Positions 42,252-51,332 are shown, numbered from the stretch's first letter. The stretch: 64,000 nt of DNA from Streptomyces sp. CNQ-509 (GCF_001011035.1 NZ_CP011492.1:6441447-6505446), one strand, 5' to 3'. The notes: a model not told the origin generated them from the sequence alone. Translations and numbers: made by a program.

Positions 42252-43511
42252 TCAGTTGCTGACTGCTGCTGTCAGGAGGGGGGTGACCTGGGTGATCTGC
42301 CAGGGGCGGGCGCCGAGGTCGGTGAGGGCTGCTGCCACCGACTCCTCCGTGGGTTCCTTCGGGGGCTCCCAGCAGATGCGGCGCACCGTGTCCGGTGCGA
42401 TCAGGTTCTCCTGCGGCAGGCCCAGCTCCTCCGCGCGTGCCGTCACCGCCGCCCGCGCCGCCGACAGGCGTGCCGCCGCGGCCGGGTCCTTGTCCGCCCA
42501 CGCGCGCGGCGGCGGCGGGCCGTTCAGCGGCAGGCCCGGCTGCGGCAGCTCGGACTCCGGCAGCGCGCGGGCGCGCTCCACCGCGGCGAGCCACTGCTCC
42601 AGCTGCCGCCGGCCCATGCGGTGCCCGAAGCCCGGCAGCGCGGCCAGCGCCCGCGTGGACGTCGGCATCGCCAGCGCCGCCTCCACGATGGCGGTGTCCG
42701 CGAGCACCTTGCCCGGCGAGATGTCCCGCCGCTGCGCGATGCGGTCCCGGGCCGTCCACAGCTCCCGTACGGTGCCGAGCTGGCGCCTGCGCCGTACCTT
42801 GTGCATGCCCGACGTACGCCGCCAGGGGTCCCGGCGCGGCTCCGGCGGCGGCGCCGCGGCGATCGCCGCGAACTCCTCCTCCGCCCACCGCAGCTTCCCC
42901 TGCGCCGTCAGCTCCTCGACCAGCGCGTCCCGCAGGTCCACCAGCAGCTCGACGTCGAGCGCGGCGTAGCGCAGCCACGGCTCGGGCAGCGGCCGGGTGG
43001 ACCAGTCGACGGCGGAGTGGCCCTTCTCCAGCGCGTACCCGAGGACGTTCTCGACCATCGCGCCGAGCCCGACCCGGGGGAAGCCGGCCAGCCGCCCCGC
43101 CAGCTCCGTGTCGAACAGCGCGCCAGGACGCATGCCTATCTCGGCGAGACACGGCAGATCCTGGGTCGCCGCGTGCAGAACCCATTCCGCATCGCCGATC
43201 GCCGCCGCGAGCCCGGAGAGGTCGGGACAGGCCACCGGGTCGATCAGCGCCGTGCCCGCGCCCTCCCGGCGCAACTGCACGAGGTACGCCCGCTGCCCGT
43301 AGCGGTAGCCGCTGGCGCGCTCCGCGTCGATGGCCACGGGACCGCTGCCCGCGGCGAACGCGCGGACGACCTCGGCGAGCGCCCCGGGGTCCGCGGTGAC
43401 GGGAGGAATGCCCTCGCGGGGATCGAGAAGGGGGACCGGCGCCGATCCGGAAGTCGGTGCTCCGGGGGCGGGGAGTCTGTCCTCTGCTGCGGTCTCTTGG
43501 GCGTCGGTCAC
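42252..43511 (-). CDS. Ribonuclease D-like 3'-5' exonuclease (DEDDy plus HRDC)
   Basis: A 419-residue protein of the DEDDy exonuclease family. VAIDAERASGYRYGQRAYLVQL supplies motif I (Asp, Glu), WVLHAATQDLPCLAEI motif II, and LRYAALDVELLVDL motif III with Tyr and Asp. An HRDC domain (RELWTARDRIAQRRDISPGKVLADTAI) and a helical C-terminal region follow. This is RNase D architecture and fits tRNA or stable RNA 3' trimming. The GTG start at 43511 begins a Pro/Ala-rich leader of about 30 residues. It is upstream of whiI on the same strand but the two are separated by a hairpin, and whiI has its own promoter. Confidence 0.9.
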   Translation of the reverse strand: MTDAQETAAEDRLPAPGAPTSGSAPVPLLDPREGIPPVTADPGALAEVVRAFAAGSGPVAIDAERASGYRYGQRAYLVQLRREGAGTALIDPVACPDLSGLAAAIGDAEWVLHAATQDLPCLAEIGMRPGALFDTELAGRLAGFPRVGLGAMVENVLGYALEKGHSAVDWSTRPLPEPWLRYAALDVELLVDLRDALVEELTAQGKLRWAEEEFAAIAAAPPPEPRRDPWRRTSGMHKVRRRRQLGTVRELWTARDRIAQRRDISPGKVLADTAIVEAALAMPTSTRALAALPGFGHRMGRRQLEQWLAAVERARALPESELPQPGLPLNGPPPPRAWADKDPAAAARLSAARAAVTARAEELGLPQENLIAPDTVRRICWEPPKEPTEESVAAALTDLGARPWQITQVTPLLTAAVSN

Positions 43512-43543
43512 GTGTCAAGGGTATCTGTGAGTCGTGCACGACA

Positions 43544-43577
43544 GCGCCCGTCGACGGAACGTTACGTCGACGGGCGC
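43544..43577 (-). terminator. Terminator of whiI
   Basis: GCGCCCGTCGACG (43544-43556) and its perfect complement (43565-43577) with an 8-base loop, 40 bp after the whiI stop on the minus strand. Confidence 0.8.
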
Positions 43578-43616
43578 CGCGCGGCTGCCTGGAGAGGGCC
43601 CGTCACCGGGCCCCGG

Positions 43617-44309
43617 TCAGTGGATGATCCCGGTACGAAGTGCCACCGCCACCATGCCGGCGCGGTCGCCCGTGCCGAGCTTGCGTGCGATGCGGGCGAG
43701 GTGGCTTTTGACGGTCAGCGCGGACAGTCCCATCGAGACGCCGATGGCCTTGTTCGACTGGCCCTCCGCCACCAGCCGCAGCACCTCGACCTCGCGGCCG
43801 GACAGCTCGCGGTAACCGCCGGGGTGTCCGGGCGGACCGGAGTTGCCGCCGGCGCCGGGGGAGCCCGGTGGGCGGCGGTGGTGGAGCCGGCCCGCGGCGG
43901 CGCCGATGTGCGCGGCGTTGGGGCGGGTGGGCAGGCCCATGCCGGTGCGGGTGCCGGTGACGACGTAGCCCCGGACGCCGCCCGCGAGGGCGTTGCGTAC
44001 GGCGCCGATGTCGTCGGCGGCGGAGAGCGCGAGGCCGTTGGGCCAGCCCGCGGAGCGCGCCTCGGAGAGCAGCGTGAGGCCGGAGCCGTCGGGCAGGTGG
44101 ACGTCGGCGACGCAGATGTCGCGGGGGTTCGCGATCCGGGGGCGGGCCTCCGCGATGGACGACGCCTCGATCACGTCGCGCACGCCCAGCGCCCACAGGT
44201 GGCGGGTGACGGTCGAGCGCACGCGGGGGTCGGCCACGACGACCATGGCCGTCGGCTTGTTGGGGCGGTAGGCGACCAGGCTTGTGGGTTGCTCGAGGAG
44301 AACAGACAC
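43617..44309 (-). CDS. whiI: Atypical response regulator for sporulation septation
   Basis: A 230-residue two-domain regulator. The receiver (about 18-135) starts TAMVVVADPRVRSTVTRHLWALGV and has the phosphoacceptor-like Asp in ICVADVHLPDGSG. The pocket is incomplete: the acidic pair near strand 1 is reduced, and the usual Lys before strand 5 is missing in GVRGYVVTGTRT. The LuxR-type HTH is ELSGREVEVLRLVAEGQSNKAIG. This is WhiI, which works with BldM to drive septation in aerial hyphae. GTG 44309 with GGAGGGA upstream begins SVLLEQPTSLVAYRPNKP, as in orthologues. A sigma-WhiG-like promoter lies at 44404-44431. Confidence 0.95.
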   Translation of the reverse strand: MSVLLEQPTSLVAYRPNKPTAMVVVADPRVRSTVTRHLWALGVRDVIEASSIAEARPRIANPRDICVADVHLPDGSGLTLLSEARSAGWPNGLALSAADDIGAVRNALAGGVRGYVVTGTRTGMGLPTRPNAAHIGAAAGRLHHRRPPGSPGAGGNSGPPGHPGGYRELSGREVEVLRLVAEGQSNKAIGVSMGLSALTVKSHLARIARKLGTGDRAGMVAVALRTGIIH

Positions 44310-44403
44310 CAGGTCCCTCCAGACGGTGTGCGGGGACGGGGCCGGCTGGGAGAGCCGGGACGTTCCGTGTCGCGTACGGGCCGCGTACGGAAGGTCTCTC
44401 ACG

Positions 44404-44431
44404 TCTTCGGCAGGAGCCCGGAGGGGCTTTA
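44404..44431 (-). promoter_or_regulatory. Sigma-WhiG-type promoter of whiI
   Basis: On the minus strand TAAA (44431-44428), a 16-bp gap, then GCCGAAGA (44411-44404). The whiG-class consensus is TAAA, 15-16 bp, GCCGATAA. whiI is known to depend on sigma-WhiG. The start would be about 85-90 bases before the GTG. Confidence 0.65.
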
Positions 44432-44515
44432 GGCAATGATCACGAATTAGTGAGAAAAAAACGGACAATTCGGATAGGCGATCGACTGCGCCGTCCCGGC
44501 CCCGGGGCCGCGCGC

Positions 44516-45208
44516 TCAGCGCCGGCGCGAGCCGCGGCGCTGCGGCAGCGACACGATCGGCGCGGCGTCCGGCTCCGGCGCCGCCGGCGGCGCGGCCGGC
44601 GGCAGGCCCGCGCACTGGCACAGCATCTCCACCCACGCCGCCAGGTGCGCCGCCGCGTCCGGTGCGCCGTCCCCGGCCGCGCGCGACGGCTGCGGCGTCC
44701 AGGACGCCCGGATCTCGACCTTCGTCGTCGTGCCGCGCTCCGCCAGCCCGCCGAAGTGGTGCGAGGACGCGCGCGTCACCGTGCCGCTGGGCTCGCCGTA
44801 GCTCAGCCCGCGGGTGTCCAGCGCGCCGGTCAGCCAGGACCAGCACACGTCCGGCAGCAGCGGGTCCGCGGCCATCTCCGGCTCCAGCTCCGCGCGGAGC
44901 AGCGTGACGAAGCGGAACGTACCGCGCCAGGTGTCCTGCCCGTCCGGGTCGTGCAGCAGCACCAGCCGCCCGTCGGCGGGCTCGGCGTCCCCCTCCGCGC
45001 CCTCCTCGACGTCCGCCTCCAGGGCGTACGCGAACGGGGCGATGCCCCGCGGCGCACGCGTCGACCGCAGGGTCACTTCGGGTCGTACCGCAGCGGAGTC
45101 GAGCGCCTCGACGGCCCGCCGGAACGGGGGCGGCAGCGCTCCGCCCCCCGGCCGTCCTTCCGGGGGGCCATCGGGTTCGTCGACGAGGTGTCCAGGAGCC
45201 GCAACCAT
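44516..45208 (-). CDS. DUF3000 family protein
   Basis: A 230-residue actinomycete-only protein. Family-type segments are PFRRAVEALDSA, GIAPFAYALEADV, GRLVLLHDPDGQDTWRGTFRFVTLLRAELEPEMAADP, SWSWLTGALDTRG and TVTRASSHHFGGLAERGTTTKVEIRASWTP. A long Pro/Ala-rich tail ends in basic residues. The function is unknown. It has no signal or membrane helix, so it is cytoplasmic. ATG 45208 is used because the upstream frame is not coding-like. It is divergent from hemE, 92 bp away, and this DUF3000-hemE-whiI neighbourhood is typical of Streptomyces. Confidence 0.85.
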   Translation of the reverse strand: MVAAPGHLVDEPDGPPEGRPGGGALPPPFRRAVEALDSAAVRPEVTLRSTRAPRGIAPFAYALEADVEEGAEGDAEPADGRLVLLHDPDGQDTWRGTFRFVTLLRAELEPEMAADPLLPDVCWSWLTGALDTRGLSYGEPSGTVTRASSHHFGGLAERGTTTKVEIRASWTPQPSRAAGDGAPDAAAHLAAWVEMLCQCAGLPPAAPPAAPEPDAAPIVSLPQRRGSRRR

Positions 45209-45300
45209 GCCCGGAAGACTAGGGGGCGCGGCGTGCAGAAGCGCTGCGGGACACCCGGGTGGCCGGATCTCGACTCCCACGCCCGTGCGAAGATGCTGGG

Positions 45301-46407
45301 GTGAGTGCCGACAGCGCCCCCCGCCCCTCCGCCACGTCCACCGCCGGTGCCGCTTCCACGGCCACCGCCCCCGCGGGCCCGGCCGCCGACTCCGCGTTCC
45401 TGCGCGCATGCCGGCGCGAACCGGTGCCGCACACACCCGTGTGGTTCATGCGGCAGGCGGGCCGGTCGCTGCCCGAGTACCGGCGGCTGCGCGAGGGCAT
45501 CGCCATGCTCGACTCGTGCCGGCGGCCCGACCTCGTCACCGAGATCACGCTGCAGCCCGTACGGCGGCACGGCGTGGACGCCGCGATCCTCTTCAGCGAC
45601 ATCGTCGTGCCGCTCAAGGCCATCGGCGTCGACCTCGACATCAAACCGGGCGTCGGGCCCGTCGTCGCCCAGCCGGTCCGCAGCCGCGCGGACCTCGCGC
45701 AGCTCCGCCCGCTGGAGCCCGACGACGTGCCGTACGTGACCGAGGCCGTGGGCCGGCTGACGGAGGAGCTGGGCGCGACGCCGCTCATCGGCTTCGCCGG
45801 GGCGCCGTTCACGCTGGCCAGCTACCTGGTCGAGGGCGGTCCTTCGCGCAACCACGAGCACACCAAGGCGATGATGTACGGCGCCCCGGAGCTCTGGGCC
45901 GAGCTGGTCGGCCGGCTCGCGGGCATCACGGCGGCGTTCCTGCGGGTGCAGATCGAGGCCGGCGCCTCCGCCGTGCAGCTCTTCGACTCCTGGGCGGGCG
46001 CGCTGGCCCCCGCCGACTACCGGCGCGCGGTGCTGCCCGCGTCGGCCGAGGTCTTCGCGGCCGTCGCCGGGTACGGCGTGCCGCGTATCCACTTCGGCGT
46101 CGGCACCGGCGAGCTGCTGACCGCGATGGGCGAGTCCGGCGCCGACGTCGTCGGCGTCGACTGGCGGGTGCCGCTGGACGAGGCGGCGCGCCGCGCCGGC
46201 CCCGGCAAGGCGCTGCAGGGCAATCTCGACCCGGCGGTGCTCTTCGCGCCCCGCGAGGCGATGGAGGCCAAGGCCGGCGAGGTGCTTCAGGCGGCGGCGG
46301 GGCTGGAGGGGCACGTGTTCAACCTCGGCCACGGGGTGCTGCCGACGACGGACCCGGACGCGCTCACGCGGCTCGTGGAGTACGTGCACGAGTCCTCGGC
46401 CCGCTGA
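45301..46407 (+). CDS. hemE: Uroporphyrinogen decarboxylase
   Basis: Converts uroporphyrinogen III to coproporphyrinogen III. The 368-residue protein has the signature PVWFMRQAGRSLPEYRRLR, the catalytic Asp region ILFSDIVVPLKAIG, GFAGAPFTLASYLVEGGPS and NLGHGVLPTTDPDAL. GTG 45301 gives the usual start; the longer reading to 45259 would begin in the DUF3000 promoter. It has a poor ribosome site and may be translated from a near-leaderless message. Together with hemY and hemQ further on, it fits the coproporphyrin-dependent haem pathway of Gram-positive bacteria. Confidence 0.95.
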   Translation: MSADSAPRPSATSTAGAASTATAPAGPAADSAFLRACRREPVPHTPVWFMRQAGRSLPEYRRLREGIAMLDSCRRPDLVTEITLQPVRRHGVDAAILFSDIVVPLKAIGVDLDIKPGVGPVVAQPVRSRADLAQLRPLEPDDVPYVTEAVGRLTEELGATPLIGFAGAPFTLASYLVEGGPSRNHEHTKAMMYGAPELWAELVGRLAGITAAFLRVQIEAGASAVQLFDSWAGALAPADYRRAVLPASAEVFAAVAGYGVPRIHFGVGTGELLTAMGESGADVVGVDWRVPLDEAARRAGPGKALQGNLDPAVLFAPREAMEAKAGEVLQAAAGLEGHVFNLGHGVLPTTDPDALTRLVEYVHESSAR

Positions 46408-46544
46408 CTCCGACCTGACTCCCGCCCGGCCGGTCCGCCCGTACGGCTCGCTGTCGGCAACGGGTCCGCAACACCCCGCTATCACGGCCGCGTTCGGAAA
46501 GATAGGACTGGCGCCCTGTACCCCCGATCGCGTAGAACACCGCC

Positions 46545-47279
46545 ATGTGGGTGTGCTTCGCGCTCGTCGCCTGGGCGGCCGCGCTGCTGACGTGCGGGCG
46601 ACTGGTCCTCGTCGGTTCCGTCGCCGCGGCACAGCCGGAGCCCGAGCCGGCGCAGGTCCGCAGGGCGCGTGAGCTGACCCTGTACGAGGCCGCCTTCCTC
46701 GCCGGCGGGCCGCGGCGGGTCGTCGACGTCACCCTGGTCGCGCTGGCGCGGGAGCGGCGGTTGCTGCTCGCGCACACCGGCTGGGCGACCGTCGCGGCGC
46801 CCGAGGGGCGCGACCCCGTCGAGCGGGCGGTGATCGCCGCCGCCGGGTCCGGCGGGCAGAACACGATTCCGGCCATCCGCGCCGCCGCCTCCGCCGCCGA
46901 CGCGCTGCGCGACCTGGACGACGGCCTCGCCGCGGCCGGGCTCGCGGTGCCCGCGCCGATCCGGTCCGCCGTGCGCGCCGCGGTGCGGCAGGTACGGATC
47001 GCGGGGGTGGTGGTGCTCGGCGCCGGGACCGCCGCGCTGGCGCTGCGGCCACCGGAGGAGGAGCCGATCGCGGGCTGGTTCGTGCTGCCGCTGATACTTG
47101 TCTGCGGCTGTCTGGCGATAGCCCGGCTGGAGGTCGGCGAGTACACGCGCTGGGCCACGCCCGACGGCCGCGGGCTGCTCGCCACCCTCGACGAGGCGGA
47201 TTCGCTGCTCACCGGACTCGCCGTCCACGGGCCCGCCGCGCTGCCCGACCCGGAGATGCGCGCCGCGCTCGCGCGCTAG
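46545..47279 (+). CDS. TIGR04222-type membrane protein
   Basis: A 244-residue protein with two membrane segments, at the N-terminus (WVCFALVAWAAALLTCGRLVLVG) and after about residue 143 (VVVLGAGTAALAL, GWFVLPLILVCGCLAIARL). Between them lies a cytoplasmic domain beginning LTLYEAAFLAGGPRRVVDVTLVALARERRLLL, the hallmark of the TIGR04222 family in actinomycetes. The function is unknown. It lies behind hemE in the same direction, with 137 bp between, and has no good link to haem. Confidence 0.75.
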   Translation: MWVCFALVAWAAALLTCGRLVLVGSVAAAQPEPEPAQVRRARELTLYEAAFLAGGPRRVVDVTLVALARERRLLLAHTGWATVAAPEGRDPVERAVIAAAGSGGQNTIPAIRAAASAADALRDLDDGLAAAGLAVPAPIRSAVRAAVRQVRIAGVVVLGAGTAALALRPPEEEPIAGWFVLPLILVCGCLAIARLEVGEYTRWATPDGRGLLATLDEADSLLTGLAVHGPAALPDPEMRAALAR

Positions 47280-47456
47280 GTCCCGTCCGGGCCGACGTGC
47301 ACCGCGACACCCCCGCCCGGGTCCTTTACATCAGCAACTCCGCCAAGAATTATCACTTTTACCCTCTTTTACTCCCGTCGCGCACGCCGCTCCGCGCGGC
47401 CGTTCGCCACGCCTCATCGCCCCTCGCCACGCCTCGTCACGCCGGAAGGGCCCTTC

Positions 47457-49112
47457 GTGAGAGCAGCAGTGCTGTACGGAATCCTCGGTTCGCTCGCTCT
47501 CACCGGCCTCGCCGCGGCCCCCGCCGCCGACGCCGCACGCTCGGGCGCCCCCGCCCCCGCCCCCGCCCACGCCCCCGCCCACGCCCCCGTCTCCCGGGCG
47601 GCCGAAGGGCCCGGGGCCCGCGGGGTCGCCGTCGCCGCCGCCCGCGCCGCGAAGGCCGGGGTCGACTACGGCCCCTGCCCGGCGGCGGAGGGGCTGCCGA
47701 ATCCCATCGAGTGCGGCACCGTCGCCGTGCCGCTGGACTACGCGGATCCCGGCGGCCGGCAGCTCAAGCTCACCGTCAGCCACATCGGGGCCACGGGACC
47801 GCGCGCCGAGCGCCAGGGCAAGCTCGTCTTCAACCCCGGCGGACCCGGCGGTTCCGGCACGTACTTCCCGCTGCTGAGCCGTTCGCCGGAGTGGCGGCGG
47901 CTGGCCGAGGCGTACGACTTCGTCGGCTACGCCCCGCGCGGCGTCCAGCGCTCCGGCGCGCTGTCCTGCCAGAACCCCGGGGAGTTCATGAAGGCGCCGT
48001 CGAACACCTCCGAGCGCCCCTCGGAGCGCGAGAAGCGCGCCCGGGTCGAGAAGGCGCGCGCGTACGCCGACGGCTGCGCGGAGATCGCGGGCCTGCGGCA
48101 CTACACGTCCCTCAACAACGCCCGCGACCTCGACGTGCTGCGCGCCGCGCTCGGCGAGCGCAAGCTCACCTACCTCGGCGCCTCCTACGGCACCTACTTC
48201 GGCAGCCTGTACGCCGCCCTCTACCCGGACCACGTGCGCCGCATGGTCTTCGACAGCCCCGTCGACCCCGACCCGCGGCAGGTCTGGTACGGCAACAACC
48301 TGCGCCAGTCCGCCGCGTTCGAGGAGCGCTGGGCCGACTGGCAGCGGTGGGTCGCCAAGCACGACGACGTCTACCACCTCGGCCGCACCCGGTGGGAGGT
48401 GGCGGCGGCGTACGAGCGGGCCCGGGAGACGATCGAGAAGGAGCCGGCCGGCGGGCGGGTGGGCACGGCCCAGTTGCAGGCGGGCTTCCTGCGTGCGGCA
48501 TACGCCGACGGGTACTGGGCGCAGGCCGCCACCGCGCTCGCGGACTTCCTGGGCGGCAAGCAGAGGACGCTGGTGGAGTTCGCGGCCGACGACCCGTCGG
48601 ACAACGCGGCGGAGGAGAACGGCAACGCCGTCTACACCGCCGTCGAGTGCAACGACGCGCCCTGGCCCACGGACTGGGAGACCTGGGACCGCGACAACAG
48701 CCGGCTCGCGCGCGTGGCGCCGTTCGAGACGTGGGCGAACGCCTGGATGAACCTGCCGTGCGCGTTCTGGACCGGCCCGCGGCAGCAGCCCCTCGACGTG
48801 CGCACCGACGCCGGCGAGCTGCCGCCGGTGCTCCTCCTCGCCGCCGAGCGCGACGCGGCCACGCCGTACGACGGCGCGCGGGAGCTCGCGCGGCGGCTTG
48901 GCGGCTCGGCGGACCTGGTGACGGAGAAGGACGCCGGTTCGCACGGGCTCGCCGGGGGCGGGAACGGCTGCGTCAACAAGCACGTCGACTCGTACCTGCT
49001 GACCGGCCGCACGCCCGGCGACGTGAGCTGCGCACCGCACCCGGAGCCGAAGGCGGAGCGGGGCGGGAAGCGGTCGGCAGCGCCGGGAACGGGCGGCCCG
49101 GCGCTCGCCTGA
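47457..49112 (+). CDS. Secreted alpha/beta hydrolase of the tripeptidyl aminopeptidase (TAP/Slp) type
   Basis: A 551-residue exported hydrolase. The signal peptide (RAAVLYGILGSLALTGLAAAPAADA) is followed by an Ala-Pro-His repeat linker. The hydrolase shows LVFNPGGPGGSGTYF (oxyanion), YLGASYGTYFGSLYAALYP (nucleophile Ser), the acid near AERDAATPYDG and the His in DAGSHGLAG. The YAPRG segment stands where most relatives have DPRG. The C-terminal domain with four Cys (ECNDAP, LPCAFW, NGCVNKH, VSCAP) is typical of secreted proteinases that remove tripeptides. GTG 47457 follows GGAAGGG. It converges on hemQ across a hairpin. Confidence 0.87.
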   Translation: MRAAVLYGILGSLALTGLAAAPAADAARSGAPAPAPAHAPAHAPVSRAAEGPGARGVAVAAARAAKAGVDYGPCPAAEGLPNPIECGTVAVPLDYADPGGRQLKLTVSHIGATGPRAERQGKLVFNPGGPGGSGTYFPLLSRSPEWRRLAEAYDFVGYAPRGVQRSGALSCQNPGEFMKAPSNTSERPSEREKRARVEKARAYADGCAEIAGLRHYTSLNNARDLDVLRAALGERKLTYLGASYGTYFGSLYAALYPDHVRRMVFDSPVDPDPRQVWYGNNLRQSAAFEERWADWQRWVAKHDDVYHLGRTRWEVAAAYERARETIEKEPAGGRVGTAQLQAGFLRAAYADGYWAQAATALADFLGGKQRTLVEFAADDPSDNAAEENGNAVYTAVECNDAPWPTDWETWDRDNSRLARVAPFETWANAWMNLPCAFWTGPRQQPLDVRTDAGELPPVLLLAAERDAATPYDGARELARRLGGSADLVTEKDAGSHGLAGGGNGCVNKHVDSYLLTGRTPGDVSCAPHPEPKAERGGKRSAAPGTGGPALA

Positions 49113-49155
49113 GGCCGGCGCGCCGGACCGGGGACCGCCGGCGCCGGGGTCAGGC
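49107..49155. terminator. Bidirectional hairpin between the hydrolase and hemQ
   Basis: GCCTGAGGCCGGCG (49107-49120) pairs with CGCCGGGGTCAGGC (49142-49155), matching at 12 of 14 positions. It overlaps the ends of both genes. Confidence 0.55.
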
Positions 49156-49896
49156 GAGGGAGGCGACCAGCTCCGCGACCGGCTTGCGGCGGCCGGTGTA
49201 GAACGGCACCTCCTCGCGGACGTGCAGCCGCGCCTCGGACCCGCGCAGGTGGCGCATCAGGTCCACGATGCGGTGCAGTTCGTCGGCCTCGAAGGCGAGG
49301 ATCCACTCGTAGTCGCCGAGGGAGAACGAGGGCACCGTGTTGGCGCGCACGTCCGGGAAGCCGCGGGCCATCTTGCCGTGGTCGGCGAGCATGCGGCGGC
49401 GGTCCTCGTCCGGCAGCAGGTACCAGTCGTACGAGCGGACGAACGGGTACACGCTCACGTACGCGCGCGGGGTCTCGTCCGCGAGGAACGCCGGGATGTG
49501 CGACTTGTTGAACTCGGCGGGGCGGTGCAGCGCCATGTTCGACCAGACCGGCGCGAGGGCGCGGCCGAGGCGGGTGCGGCGGAAGAGGTTGTACGCCTCC
49601 TGCAGCGCGTCGGAGCTCTCCGCGTGCCACCAGATCATGACGTCCGCGTCGGCGCGCAGCCCGGACACGTCGTACGTGCCGCGCACGACGACGTCCTCCG
49701 CGGCGAGCTGCTCGAAGAGCTCGGTCACCTCGTCCGCGTAGCCCGCGCGGTCCTCGGGGAGGGCGTCGCGGAGCCGGAAGACGGACCAGAGGGTGTAGCG
49801 GATGACCTCGTTGAGGTCCTTGGCCTTCTTGCCGGCGTTCGCGGAGCGGGACGGAGCCGCGGGCGCGTCGGCCGGCGGGGGGGTTGCGTCACTCAT
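49150..49896 (-). CDS. hemQ: Coproheme decarboxylase (chlorite-dismutase-like)
   Basis: A 248-residue HemQ. It decarboxylates iron-coproporphyrin III (coproheme) to haem b at the end of the Gram-positive haem pathway. Family segments: NEVIRYTLWSVFRLRDALPED, VRGTYDVSGLRADADVMIWWHAESSDALQEAYNLFRRT, HRPAEFNKSHIPAFLADETPRAYVSVYPFVRSYDWYLLPDEDRR with the haem His and the substrate Tyr, and FSLGDYEWILAFEADELHRIVDLMRHLRG. ATG 49896 overlaps the hemY stop by 4 bp. The two are translationally coupled. Confidence 0.94.
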   Translation of the reverse strand: MSDATPPPADAPAAPSRSANAGKKAKDLNEVIRYTLWSVFRLRDALPEDRAGYADEVTELFEQLAAEDVVVRGTYDVSGLRADADVMIWWHAESSDALQEAYNLFRRTRLGRALAPVWSNMALHRPAEFNKSHIPAFLADETPRAYVSVYPFVRSYDWYLLPDEDRRRMLADHGKMARGFPDVRANTVPSFSLGDYEWILAFEADELHRIVDLMRHLRGSEARLHVREEVPFYTGRRKPVAELVASLA

Positions 49897-51332
49897 GCGG
49901 TCATTGTCCCAGGGCGCCCCAGCAACTCGTCGGCGGCCCGGTGCGCGCTCGCGATGCAGGCGGGGATGCCCACGCCGTTGTAGAGCGCGCCGCACACCGC
50001 GAGCCCGGCGGGCAGCGTGCCGCGGATGCGGGCCACGCGGGCGTCGTGCCCGACCTCGTACTGCGGCAGGGCGCCGCGCCACCGGCTGACGCGGCTCGCG
50101 ACCGGGCGGGCGGCGAGCCCGGTGGCGGCGCGGAGGTCGTCGAGAGAGGCGGTGACGAGGTCCGCGTCGTCCCGTTCGAGGGTCTTGTCGTCGTCGATGC
50201 GGCCGACGGAGGTGCGCAGGAGGAAGACGTCGTCGTCGCCGGCCCAGTGCCACTTGGCGGAGGAGAACGTCGACGCCTTGATGGTCCGCCCGTCGACCGG
50301 CGGCACGAGGAAGCCGGTCCCGGCGGGCAACTGGGCCTCGGCCTCCCGGCGGGGGAGGGCGAGGGTGATCAGCGCCATGGAGGCGTACCGCACCCCGTCG
50401 AACTCCGCGGCGGCCCGCGGCGCGACCCCCCGCACCAGCCGCGCGGCAGCGGCGGCCGGCACGGCGAGCACGACGGCATCGGCGTCGTAGGCCCGCCCCC
50501 CGGCGAGAACCCGCCACCGGGCGGGGGCGGGGCCGGGGAAACCTCCCCTGCGCTCCAGCGACGCGACCTCCGTGCCGAGGACGATCTCGCCGCCCGCCTC
50601 CCGCACCGCCTCCGCCACCGCCGCCGGCAGGCGGCCGACGCCGCCCTCGATGCCCATGAACACCGGCGCCCGCGACGGGCCCGCGGCCGCGCCGCGGGAC
50701 TGCACCGCCCGCGCCGCGCCCAGCAGCGTCCGCTCCTCGCGCAGCGCCGCGAACAACTGCGGGACCGCGGCGCGCATCGACAGCCGGTACGCGTCGCCCG
50801 CGTACACCCCGCCCAGCAGCGGCTCCACCAGCCGGTCGGTGACCTCCGCACCCAGCCTTTCGGCGACGAACGCGCCGATCGCCACGTCCTCGCCCGGCTC
50901 CGCCGGCGGCAGCTCCGCCTCGCGGGCGACCCGCGACAGGCCCTCGGGAGACAGCACCTCCGCCGCCGCCAGCCGGTCCAGGTCGCCGGGGACGCCCATC
51001 ACCTGGCCGCCGGGCAGCGGCCGCAGCCTGCCGCGGGTCCAGACCGCCGCGCCGCCCGCCGCCACCGGCTGCAGCGCGTCGGCGAGCCCCACCGCGCGGG
51101 CGAGGCCGACGGCCTCCGGGCGGCGCGCCAGCAGGGCCTCCGCGCCGAGGTCGGCCGGCACGCCGGCCACCTCGCCCGCGTGCAGCTTGCCGCCGAGCCG
51201 GGTGCCTGCCTCCAGCACCGTGACCCGCGCGCCGCCGGCCAGCAGCCGGTGCGCTGCGGCGAGTCCGGCGATGCCGCCGCCGATGACGACGACCCTGGGC
51301 GGCCCGGGCTCCGCGGGCTGTGCGCTGCTCAT
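49893..51332 (-). CDS. hemY: Coproporphyrinogen III oxidase, HemY/HemG type
   Basis: A 479-residue FAD oxidase. RVVVIGGGIAGLAAAHRLLAGGARVTVLEAGTRLGGK is the FAD/NAD-binding start. VEPLLGGVYAGDAYRLS, MGIEGGVGRLPAAVAEAV and the C-terminal GIPACIASAHRAADELL are family features. In actinomycetes this enzyme works on coproporphyrinogen III and feeds ferrochelatase and HemQ. The start at 51332 has a weak ribosome site; GTG 51341 is also possible. Its stop overlaps the hemQ start (ATGA). Also called hemG or cgoX. Confidence 0.92.
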   Translation of the reverse strand: MSSAQPAEPGPPRVVVIGGGIAGLAAAHRLLAGGARVTVLEAGTRLGGKLHAGEVAGVPADLGAEALLARRPEAVGLARAVGLADALQPVAAGGAAVWTRGRLRPLPGGQVMGVPGDLDRLAAAEVLSPEGLSRVAREAELPPAEPGEDVAIGAFVAERLGAEVTDRLVEPLLGGVYAGDAYRLSMRAAVPQLFAALREERTLLGAARAVQSRGAAAGPSRAPVFMGIEGGVGRLPAAVAEAVREAGGEIVLGTEVASLERRGGFPGPAPARWRVLAGGRAYDADAVVLAVPAAAAARLVRGVAPRAAAEFDGVRYASMALITLALPRREAEAQLPAGTGFLVPPVDGRTIKASTFSSAKWHWAGDDDVFLLRTSVGRIDDDKTLERDDADLVTASLDDLRAATGLAARPVASRVSRWRGALPQYEVGHDARVARIRGTLPAGLAVCGALYNGVGIPACIASAHRAADELLGRPGTMTA

